DNA from: Bacillota bacterium
GTDB taxonomy: Bacteria > Bacillota > Bacilli > Lactobacillales > Aerococcaceae
Assembly: GCA_023442905.1 (NCBI GenBank)
Contig: JAEZWY010000056.1
Location: 1-18,575, forward strand
Reading direction: 5' to 3'
Length of the DNA: 18,575 bases
Shown here piece after piece: positions 12,861 through 18,190 of the stretch (position 1 is the first letter of the stretch; each line of letters opens with the position of its first letter). Both the position numbers and the translations under genes were made by a program. The notes below the pieces were generated by a model. It did not search any database. It had not been told where the DNA came from and worked only from the letters and a program-made list of their open reading frames with translations.

Positions 12861-13652
12861 ATGAAATCAATATGGTTGCATATTAAAAAAACAGAACAGA
12901 CCTGCCCAACTTGTGGCAATCCGCTATATCAGCACAAGTTAAATCCGGATGTGTTGACTTGTATGGAATGTGGTAGAAAACGATTGGATGAAAAAGACAA
13001 GGAACTTGAATACTTGGGCGGTGAAATGGCTTTGAAGCATGACACTTACGATGTGTTTTATAAAAACAGTATTGTCGAGGACATTACTTTGAAAGGCGCT
13101 AGCTTTGATAGTTATGAAACCAATGATAGTGAAACTGCTGAAAACAAACAAAAAGCAATGGATATTGCGAATAAATACCTACAAGGAGCAGCATTTAATG
13201 CCATTTTGCAAGGTAAGCAAGGAACTGGGAAAAGCCACTTGGCTATCTCGATATTGAAACAGATTAACGAAAACAGCAACCCTTATAAAAAGTGCCTATT
13301 CATTGATTTTGCTTCAATCATTGCTCAAGTACGTGATTTTAAACATGAAACCACAATAAGCGAAGGGCAGGCAATCAAAATGATGAGTGAAGCTGATTAT
13401 CTAGTGATTGACGATATTGGTGCTGAAGCTATGACCATTGGAAATGGATCTAAAGAGTTTATATATCGAATTTTGCAATCGGTAATGCAAGCAAGGCAAG
13501 GTAAGTCAACAATATTGACGACTAACTTATCAAGCGCCGACTTATCAAACTTATACGGAAGTAAGCTAACCAGTCGCCTATTGCGAGGCATTAAAGGTCA
13601 TGCAGTGATTTTTAGAAAAACAACTGATAAACGTATGGATTATGAATTTTAG
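12861..13652 (+). CDS. DnaC/DnaI-like helicase loader ATPase
   Basis: 263 residues. The N-terminus holds a zinc-ribbon with Cys15, Cys18, Cys34 and Cys37 (CPTCG and CMECG). The AAA+ domain has Walker A GKQGTGKS (118-125), Walker B YLVIDDIGAE with Asp184/Asp185, sensor 1 TTNLS (220-224) and the arginine finger region SRLLRG (238-243). It should load the host replicative helicase at the phage origin together with the organiser. The ATG immediately follows the stop of the organiser gene, with GAGGAGTTGGGA upstream. Length and domain order are normal for phage DnaC-like proteins. Confidence 0.92.
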   Translation: MKSIWLHIKKTEQTCPTCGNPLYQHKLNPDVLTCMECGRKRLDEKDKELEYLGGEMALKHDTYDVFYKNSIVEDITLKGASFDSYETNDSETAENKQKAMDIANKYLQGAAFNAILQGKQGTGKSHLAISILKQINENSNPYKKCLFIDFASIIAQVRDFKHETTISEGQAIKMMSEADYLVIDDIGAEAMTIGNGSKEFIYRILQSVMQARQGKSTILTTNLSSADLSNLYGSKLTSRLLRGIKGHAVIFRKTTDKRMDYEF

Positions 13653-13662
13653 GAGAAAAGCA

Positions 13663-13881
13663 ATGACAGTAACTTATGCGGGCTTTGGCGACACCAGAGC
13701 CCTTGAAATGGAATACGAAGGTAAATGGCGAATCCATAACGGCAGTACGTGGGTACATGGATTTGAAACTAAAGCAGAAGCAATATTCTGGTGTAAGAAG
13801 TGGAATGGTCAAGCAGTAGCTTTGGCAACCTTTAACCCAGAAACAGGATTAAATTCTTATACAGATATGACATTTATGTGA
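13663..13881 (+). CDS. Small phage protein of unknown function (72 aa)
   Basis: MTVTYAGFGDTRALEMEYEGKWRIHNGSTWVHGFETKAEA...: aromatic- and glycine-rich beta strands followed by a helix (KAEAIFWCKKW). The start at 13663 has TAGGAG upstream; an earlier in-frame ATG overlaps the loader gene. It lies between the loader and RusA in one operon. Family not recognised. Confidence 0.6.
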   Translation: MTVTYAGFGDTRALEMEYEGKWRIHNGSTWVHGFETKAEAIFWCKKWNGQAVALATFNPETGLNSYTDMTFM

Positions 13882-13888
13882 GGTGGAT

Positions 13889-14272
13889 ATGAAAGAGATT
13901 GTAATACCTTACGAATTAATGGACTTGAACGCATATATCAACAATAACAGGGCTAATCGCATGCAGGGTGCTAAATCAAAACGAGCCTATACAAGGTTAT
14001 GTGCGTTGTCAGTTAAAGCAGCGATGAACCAAGGTCTTGAAATCAAAGAAGATGAAATGCCTATTGATTTGCATTTCAAATGGTATGTGCCAAATAGAAA
14101 AAAAGATAAAGATAATATCGTCTTTGGTAAGAAGTTCATTTTGGACGGAATGCTAAAGGCGGGATTAATTGAAAATGATGGTTGGAAGCAGATAGGAAAT
14201 TTTACGGATACGTTTGTAGTGGATAAAGAGAATCCCAGAGTAGTAGTGGTAATCAAAGGAGCAAACGAATGA
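13889..14272 (+). CDS. rusA: RusA-like Holliday junction resolvase
   Basis: 127 residues. The N-terminal LNAYINNNRANRMQGAKSKRAYT and the central NRKKDKDNIVFGKKFILDGMLKAGLIENDGWKQI are RusA family signatures: the acidic residues of KDKDN (about 73-77), the following Lys, and the later Asp-Gly-Met form the metal-binding active site. C-terminal strands (NPRVVVVIKG) close the fold. RusA resolves branched DNA made during phage recombination and replication before packaging. ATG at 13889 after AGGTGG; GTG at 13883 is an in-frame alternative. It overlaps the next gene by 4 bases. Confidence 0.88.
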   Translation: MKEIVIPYELMDLNAYINNNRANRMQGAKSKRAYTRLCALSVKAAMNQGLEIKEDEMPIDLHFKWYVPNRKKDKDNIVFGKKFILDGMLKAGLIENDGWKQIGNFTDTFVVDKENPRVVVVIKGANE

Positions 14273-14562
14273 CAAAAATCAAAATTAACGAAAAGTATCA
14301 AATTGAAGTTGACCGGTACAACTACACATTAGTCGAAACTATTAAATACGTGAACAAAAAAGGCGAAGCTGATGAACGTGACAAACCGCTGGGGCATTAT
14401 CCATCATTAGAAAATGCACTTATAGCTTTAAGCCGTTTAATGACTATTAGAGAGCGAGAAACATATTCGCTAGACGAATACATTACCCAGTCAATTGAAA
14501 GCTCAAAAACAATACGCAACAGTCTTAAATTGAAAGTTAAAGACTTGGAGGAACTAAAATGA
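14269..14562 (+). CDS. Phage protein of unknown function, DUF5405-like
   Basis: 97 residues: KIKINEKYQIEVDRYNYTLVET forms strands, then HYPSLENALIALSRLMTIRERE is a helix, ending in a basic coiled tail. The arrangement resembles the DUF5405 family of small phage proteins, by memory only. AAAGGAG precedes the ATG. It overlaps both neighbours by 4 bases (ATGA junctions), so it is tightly coupled between RusA and SSB. Confidence 0.6.
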   Translation: MTKIKINEKYQIEVDRYNYTLVETIKYVNKKGEADERDKPLGHYPSLENALIALSRLMTIRERETYSLDEYITQSIESSKTIRNSLKLKVKDLEELK

Positions 14563-15035
14563 TGAATTCGGTGCAATTAATCGGCAGATTAACTAAAGAT
14601 ATAGATTTGAGATACACACAATCAGGAACAGCGGTAGGATCTTTTAACTTAGCGGTTGAACGAAACTTTAAAAATGCAGACGGAGAACGTGAAACAGACT
14701 TTATTCGTTGCCAGATTTGGCGAAAGGCAGCGGAAAATCTAGAAAAATTCACAAGTAAAGGCTCTTTGATTGGTATCGAGGGGAGTGTTCAGACTCGGAA
14801 CTATGAAAATAACCAAGGCCAAAGAGTTTATGTGACTGAAATTAACGTAGACAACTTTACTTTGCTAGAAAGCAAGAAAGATAGCCAAAATAATCAAATG
14901 GCGAATGATTACAGCTTTCAAAATGCAACCGATGGTAATTACATGCAAAGCAACCAAAACAGCTCACAAGGCAATTTAAACGCAAATGCGAATGGCGGAA
15001 GTATCAACGTGACGGATGATGATTTGCCTTTCTAA
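14559..15035 (+). CDS. ssb: Phage single-stranded DNA-binding protein
   Basis: 158 residues. The OB fold (about 1-105) begins MNSVQLIGRLTKDIDLRYTQSGT and includes the typical NLAVERNFKN, FIRCQIWRKAAENLEKFTSKGSL and EGSVQTRNYEN. A glutamine/asparagine-rich linker follows (106-150), and the acidic tip DDDLPF (153-158) is the protein-interaction motif of bacterial SSB. It protects single strands in phage replication and works with RecT. GGAGG with 7-base spacing supports the first of two adjacent ATG codons. Confidence 0.95.
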   Translation: MMNSVQLIGRLTKDIDLRYTQSGTAVGSFNLAVERNFKNADGERETDFIRCQIWRKAAENLEKFTSKGSLIGIEGSVQTRNYENNQGQRVYVTEINVDNFTLLESKKDSQNNQMANDYSFQNATDGNYMQSNQNSSQGNLNANANGGSINVTDDDLPF

Positions 15036-15050
15036 AAGAGGTGACGATAA

Positions 15051-15218
15051 ATGAACTACTTTGCACTTTATAAGGGTGACAGCATTATTACTCACGGTAC
15101 GCTGATGTTTATCAAAAATCAGACGGGCAGGAGCATAAGACAGTTACTTAAATTTAGATTTAAAAACCGAGAGAACTACAAATTGATTTTGGTGGAAGAG
15201 ATAGAGGACGAATTATGA
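15051..15218 (+). CDS. Small basic phage protein (55 aa)
   Basis: It starts ATG after AGAGGTGACG and reads MNYFALYKGDSIITHGTLMF, then TGRSIRQLLKFRFKNR and a C-terminal strand YKLILVEEIEDEL. Short phage proteins starting NYFALYKGD carry a small DNA-binding-like core in many Gram-positive phages; here the middle is shortened. The last codons overlap the next gene (ATGA). Confidence 0.6.
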   Translation: MNYFALYKGDSIITHGTLMFIKNQTGRSIRQLLKFRFKNRENYKLILVEEIEDEL

Positions 15219-15391
15219 CAATCAGATTTAACCCACAAGGCTACCAGCCAACAAAGAAAGAACAGGCTGACAATAATATCGACAATTTTGACCAGCGTAT
15301 AGAAAAAGCACTTGATTATTTAAGTGCTGGATTTACGAACGAAAGACAGTTCATCAGTGAAATCAATGTTGCTCATAGCAATTACAAGTGA
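15215..15391 (+). CDS. Small phage protein of unknown function (58 aa)
   Basis: MTIRFNPQGYQPTKKEQADNN... with a helical C-terminal half (FDQRIEKALDYLSAGF). The ATG overlaps the stop of the preceding gene, and GAGATAGAGGAC provides the ribosome site. No family recognised. Confidence 0.6.
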   Translation: MTIRFNPQGYQPTKKEQADNNIDNFDQRIEKALDYLSAGFTNERQFISEINVAHSNYK

Positions 15392-15426
15392 AATCAACGG
15401 AAAATCTACAACTTGGAGGACTAACT

Positions 15427-15663
15427 ATGAAAATGACACAAGACCAATACACTGTATGGGCCAATGCTACTCATGACGTAGGTGGTCACTACTACAACAT
15501 GATTTGTTTTGTTGACTGTTTAGAAACTGCTGACACAAACCTACACTATTCACTCACTCATGGTAAATCTTGGTTCGATGATGTGTTCCCAGAGTACCGT
15601 CAAGATAGTGGGCGGTTTATGCGAGTGTGGCTTGGGGATGAAAGTATTGAAGTGGAGGACTAA
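15427..15663 (+). CDS. Small phage protein of unknown function (78 aa)
   Basis: MKMTQDQYTVWANATHDVGGHYYNMICF... rich in aromatic residues, His and Cys, with an acidic end (GDESIEVED). The ATG at 15427 has TTGGAGGACTAACT upstream; a longer reading from 15388 has no ribosome site. The same start sequence is repeated before the next gene. No family recognised. Confidence 0.6.
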   Translation: MKMTQDQYTVWANATHDVGGHYYNMICFVDCLETADTNLHYSLTHGKSWFDDVFPEYRQDSGRFMRVWLGDESIEVED

Positions 15664-15665
15664 CT

Positions 15666-16133
15666 ATGAACTTACAAGAGGAACTAAAAGCGTTGAAAGA
15701 ACGTATCGCTGAATTGGAAGAACTAGCAAAGGAGGAGCAGGAATTTCCGCAAAATGGTGATATGTATTGGCTCATTGAAGATTCAACAGAAGTGAGTAGA
15801 TATGTTTGGGAGGGTGATGATTTTGATAACCAACATCTGCCTATTGGTAACGTGTTTAGAACACAAGAACAAGCACAATTCGCAGTTGAAAAACTTAAAG
15901 TTGAAGAAGAATTGCGGAAGTTTAGTAAACCTTTTGAGCCAATGGAAGGTAACTTTTTTATGGCATACAATTCACATACCGAAAGTTTAGAGATTAACCG
16001 TTATTTAAAAACCAATACTCAAGGTGTCATTTACTTTGGCAGTAGAGAAGAACTACGACAAGCTGTCGAATCCGTCGGAGTTGACCGTATTAAGAAATAC
16101 CTATTCGGAGTGGAGGACTTAATAAATGACTAA
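15666..16133 (+). CDS. Conserved phage protein with N-terminal coiled coil
   Basis: 155 residues: a leucine-zipper-like N-terminus (LQEELKALKERIAELEELAKEE), then FPQNGDMYWLIEDSTEVSRYVWEGD, GNVFRTQEQAQFAVEKLKVEEELRKFSKPF and a C-terminal alpha/beta part. The pattern NGDxYWxI...GNVF-x-T-x-E-x-A-x-F recurs in many phages of Lactobacillales, where it has no known function. GTGGAGGACTAACT precedes the ATG. It overlaps the redoxin gene by 8 bases. Confidence 0.65.
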   Translation: MNLQEELKALKERIAELEELAKEEQEFPQNGDMYWLIEDSTEVSRYVWEGDDFDNQHLPIGNVFRTQEQAQFAVEKLKVEEELRKFSKPFEPMEGNFFMAYNSHTESLEINRYLKTNTQGVIYFGSREELRQAVESVGVDRIKKYLFGVEDLIND

Positions 16134-16356
16134 AGTAACAGTATATTCAAAACCGAATTGCATGCAGTGTAATTTTACTAAAAAATGGCTGAAAGAGCGG
16201 AATATTCCTTACACAGAATTAAATGTTAAAGAAGATGAAGATGCTCTATCTAAAATAAAAGAAATGGGTTACCAAGCGGTGCCTGTGATTGTTACCGAAA
16301 CAGAAAAATGGTATGGGTTCCAACCAGACAAGTTGGCTAAGTTGTTGAGTGATTAA
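16126..16356 (+). CDS. nrdH: NrdH-like glutaredoxin
   Basis: 76 residues with a thioredoxin fold: VTVYSKPNCMQCNFTKKWL holds the active site Cys12-Met-Gln-Cys15, and GYQAVPVIVTE the cis-proline. The WYGFQPDKLAKLL end matches NrdH, the electron donor of class Ib ribonucleotide reductase. No reductase subunit is present in the window, so it probably boosts the host enzyme to supply dNTPs. The ATG lies inside the end of the preceding gene, after GTGGAGGACTTAATAA. Confidence 0.9.
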   Translation: MTKVTVYSKPNCMQCNFTKKWLKERNIPYTELNVKEDEDALSKIKEMGYQAVPVIVTETEKWYGFQPDKLAKLLSD

Positions 16357-16357
16357 T

Positions 16358-16513
16358 ATGGACTTAATAACACAAATACTAGTATGCATTGGTGCTTTTG
16401 CCGTAATTGTCGTGGTAGGTACTTTTGTAGAGATACTACTTGTTACGGTAGAAGACATTATCGCAGAACGTGAGCAGGAAAGGGAAAGGTCAAAATGGCG
16501 TACAAAAAAGTAA
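16358..16513 (+). CDS. Small single-pass membrane protein (51 aa)
   Basis: It reads MDLITQILVCIGAFAVIVVVGTFVEILLVTV and then a charged helix (AEREQERERSKWRTKK): one membrane segment with a basic cytoplasmic tail. The ribosome site is weak (GAGTGATT), but it starts directly after nrdH and overlaps the next gene by 19 bases, as a coupled gene would. Phage small membrane proteins here are often of unknown role. Confidence 0.5.
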   Translation: MDLITQILVCIGAFAVIVVVGTFVEILLVTVEDIIAEREQERERSKWRTKK

Positions 16514-16701
16514 CGGTAATTCAAGGGAAAATAGGTTGCTTAGAAATAGACGGGGAAAGTGCCTATGAGCAAGTAGATAGACAGGTTAAATCTAATAAGC
16601 AAGATATCTATGTAAACGAGGATATCGGCAGTATGGTGACTGAGAGAATCATTAGGGCAAGTGATATTGAAGCGTACTATGTTAAGGATGTAATAAACTA
16701 G
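16495..16701 (+). CDS. Small phage protein of unknown function (68 aa)
   Basis: MAYKKVTVIQGKIGCLEIDGES... predicted beta strands followed by VTERIIRASDIEAYYVKDVIN. GGAAAGGTC precedes the ATG, which lies inside the membrane protein gene. No family recognised. It is the last gene before the late regulator. Confidence 0.6.
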   Translation: MAYKKVTVIQGKIGCLEIDGESAYEQVDRQVKSNKQDIYVNEDIGSMVTERIIRASDIEAYYVKDVIN

Positions 16702-16714
16702 AAGGAGTGTTGGC

Positions 16715-17137
16715 ATGCTATTTCCAGAAGTTGATGAAAAAGCTACAAAAGAAAAAGTGGATAGTTTACTAAAGAGTTATCATAAGATTAGACGTCTGTC
16801 AGGCATGCCAATTGAGCAGAAGGTCACAGCAACATATAGCCTAGATCCGAAGAGCTTTACGGGTATGAATTCAAGCGCAATTGAGAATGGGACTATTAAG
16901 AAATTAGATGCAGTTAGTTTATATCGTGATATCAATGCTGCAATTAATACCTTGGATGCTTATTCTAGAAAACGGATATATGATAAGTACATCAATTCAA
17001 CTAGATTTTATGACTATGAAGTATTTAGTGCAGAACAGATTAGTGAAGCAACTTACTATCGTGAGGTTGGTAAAGCTATGATAGAATTTGCGGAAGCTTT
17101 TCAAAGTGGTAGTTTGCTAGTTTTTGAAAATGAGTGA
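16715..17137 (+). CDS. arpU: ArpU-family late transcription regulator
   Basis: 140 residues. SYHKIRRLSGMPIEQKVTATYSLDPKS at the N-terminus and the C-terminal HTH-like AYSRKRIYDKYINS...FSAEQISEATYYREVGKAMIEFAEAF match the ArpU phage packaging/lysis regulator family, including the Y-x-x-x-x-x-x-Y/F-D-Y-E-V motif. Such proteins sit at the end of the middle region and are thought to turn on late genes. GAAGGAG precedes the ATG. Directly downstream is a gene-poor stretch with a TTGACA/TATTAT pair and several terminator hairpins, so its target is probably there. Confidence 0.88.
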   Translation: MLFPEVDEKATKEKVDSLLKSYHKIRRLSGMPIEQKVTATYSLDPKSFTGMNSSAIENGTIKKLDAVSLYRDINAAINTLDAYSRKRIYDKYINSTRFYDYEVFSAEQISEATYYREVGKAMIEFAEAFQSGSLLVFENE

Positions 17138-17151
17138 TTATTGATTGAAAG

Positions 17152-17185
17152 TTGACAGAATGGTGATTGATTAATCGTGTATTAT
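17152..17185 (+). promoter_or_regulatory. Possible late promoter with abnormal spacing
   Basis: A consensus TTGACA (17152-17157) and TATTAT (17180-17185) are separated by 22 bases, too far for sigma-A alone. An activator such as ArpU could compensate; GATTGATT-type direct repeats lie around it. Confidence 0.35.
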
Positions 17186-17192
17186 GCTAATT

Positions 17193-17234
17193 GAGATAAG
17201 TGGCTAATGCTTATCTTGGATTTTCTCCTTTTTT
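17193..17234 (+). terminator. First T-tailed hairpin after arpU
   Basis: GAGATAAG (17193-17200) pairs with CTTATCTT (17210-17217) with a 9-base loop, followed by TTTT-CTCC-TTTTTT. It is enclosed by a perfect 10-bp inverted repeat, GAATGGTGAT (17158-17167) and ATCACCATTC (17237-17246). Confidence 0.55.
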
Positions 17235-17266
17235 GGATCACCATTCGTGAGGTAAACGAGTAAAGT

Positions 17267-17314
17267 CCTTGAGCCACAGAAATGGTGCAAGGCAAAAGTT
17301 GGGCACCTCCCGAC
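17267..17314 (+). other. Two compact RNA hairpins
   Basis: CCTTG-a-GCCA (17267-17276) pairs with TGGT-g-CAAGG (17283-17292). GTTGGG (17298-17303) pairs with CCCGAC (17309-17314) around CACCT. They precede the tRNA-like element and suggest one structured transcript. Confidence 0.5.
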
Positions 17315-17390
17315 TATATATAACAGTGACTATGCTTGGTAGCGAGAATACAGCACGATTCTGTGGGTTCGATTCCCACAATAGTTATAG
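17312..17390 (+). ncRNA. tRNA-like element with a canonical T arm
   Basis: GTGGG-TTCGATT-CCCAC (17363-17379) is a textbook T arm. It stacks on a 7-bp acceptor-like stem, TGACTAT (17327-17333) with ATAGTTA (17381-17387); GCTTGGTAGC resembles a D loop. But the interval between these acceptor strands is too short for a tRNA, no anticodon arm with T33 can be formed, and CCA is not encoded. An alternative 5' strand, GACTAT at 17312, gives a tRNA-like length but still no normal D or anticodon arm. It is a tRNA mimic or remnant, not a confirmed tRNA. Confidence 0.45.
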
Positions 17391-17453
17391 CAAGGCACGG
17401 TCAGCTCAAATAATGAAGCTCATTTAATCATCACTGACTAACCTTGCTTTTTT
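17389..17453 (+). terminator. Branched hairpin ending in a T run
   Basis: AGCAAGG (17389-17395) pairs with CCTTGCT (17442-17448), and inside it GTCAG (17400-17404) pairs with CTGAC (17434-17438). TTTTTT follows. The inner loop carries AGCTCA twice. CAAGG and CCTTG also occur in the hairpin at 17267-17292, so the two could exchange partners. Confidence 0.6.
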
Positions 17454-17499
17454 AATAAAAAGGAAACAGCTCATTTGCTGGCCTGATTTGCTTAGTAGC

Positions 17500-17549
17500 G
17501 TCGGGTTTATAGGTAGAGGTCATGCTTGCATGGCTTTTGCCGATTTTTT
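17500..17549 (+). terminator. Third T-tailed structure
   Basis: GTCGG (17500-17504) pairs with CCGAT (17540-17544), followed by TTTTTT. Inside it GTCATGC-TT-GCATGGC (17519-17534) forms a hairpin. Confidence 0.5.
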
Positions 17550-17562
17550 AAATAACATCAAC

Positions 17563-17612
17563 AGCTACCCAGTCTTTAGATAGACACACTTACGAGTGAC
17601 GGGTGGCTTTTT
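17563..17612 (+). terminator. Fourth T-tailed structure
   Basis: AGCTACCC (17563-17570) pairs with GGGTGGCT (17601-17608), with an inner GTC/GAC pairing, followed by TTTTT. It is the last structure before the small ORF at 17635 and the HNH gene. Confidence 0.6.
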
Positions 17613-17634
17613 ATTACGTCGTGAGGTGATTGAT

Positions 17635-17703
17635 ATGTGTAGTGATATGCAGATGAATAAGGAGAGTGATCCAACTATCTCGGACTACTCAACGTGTGGG
17701 TAG
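17635..17703 (+). CDS. Possible 22-residue peptide upstream of the HNH gene
   Basis: ATG at 17635 with GTGAGGTGATTG upstream opens a frame for MCSDMQMNKESDPTISDYST and two more residues. The ribosome site is good, but the peptide is very short and resembles nothing I know. It may be a leader peptide for the HNH gene or chance. Confidence 0.3.
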   Translation: MCSDMQMNKESDPTISDYSTCG

Positions 17704-17731
17704 GCATTGCTGCTATGTGATATAAGGAGTT

Positions 17732-18052
17732 GTGATAACTATTCTAGATACTTCAAGTAAGAAAGCTAGACGAATATTCTATACAAGTTCTGATTGGCGA
17801 ACGATGCGAGCTTATATATTAGAGCGCGATAACTATGAATGCCAATGGTGTAAAAGAGATGGTAAAGTTACTAGTCAATTAGAATCAGTCCTTGAAGTAG
17901 ATCATATCAAAGAGCTGAAAGACTATCCTGAACTTGCACTTGATGAAACTAATTTAAGAACACTGTGTAAAGATTGCCATAACAAACGGCATGAACGCTT
18001 CAATTATCGCGAAAAAAAGAAAAATATAAAATGGAACGATGAGTTTTGGTAG
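17732..18052 (+). CDS. HNH endonuclease of the packaging module
   Basis: 106 residues read from GTG at 17732. RIFYTSSDWRTMRAYILERDNYECQWC precedes the fold, with zinc ligands Cys37/Cys40 and Cys79/Cys82; catalytic-type residues are Asp57-His58 (EVDHI), Asn74 (ETNLRTLC) and His83 (CHNKRH). In cos phages an HNH protein of this size beside the small terminase subunit takes part in terminase cutting. The start is uncertain: AAGGAG ends only 2 bases before the GTG, so a near-cognate ATT at 17741, with 11-base spacing, is possible. Immediately downstream is a cos-like region. Confidence 0.88.
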   Translation: MITILDTSSKKARRIFYTSSDWRTMRAYILERDNYECQWCKRDGKVTSQLESVLEVDHIKELKDYPELALDETNLRTLCKDCHNKRHERFNYREKKKNIKWNDEFW

Positions 18053-18190
18053 GGGATACCCCCGGTCGAAAAGGTTGATACAAAGCCATTCTGGGGAACC
18101 GGTGGGAGGGGTCTTTTGCACGGACGTAACCGTTTCTAGCACCCCTATCCCCCGCCATATTAATGTTTGAAGAAAGGAGGTTGAGTATGG
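18053..18190. other. Candidate cos (packaging) region
   Basis: The gap between HNH and the TerS-like gene is strikingly GC-rich for this genome and full of symmetries: GGGGATACCCCC (from 18053), GGGGAACCGGTGGGAGGGG (18093-18111) and CCCCCGCC (18149-18156). Cos phages with HNH proteins carry their cohesive ends here, and I recall staphylococcal ends containing CGGCGGGGG, the complement of such a run. The precise nick sites cannot be derived by eye. Confidence 0.6.

Noticed and set aside
13987..14301. Minus-strand ORF of 104 codons
   Set aside because: It is antisense to RusA, has no ribosome site and reads as a shadow of the real gene.
15617..15970. Minus-strand ORF of 117 codons
   Set aside because: It is antisense to two well-supported coupled genes and is low-complexity and cysteine/serine-rich, as reverse translations of acidic genes often are.
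17312..17390. Ordinary tRNA gene
   Set aside because: The T arm is perfect, but neither choice of acceptor strand leaves a normal D arm and an anticodon loop with T at position 33.
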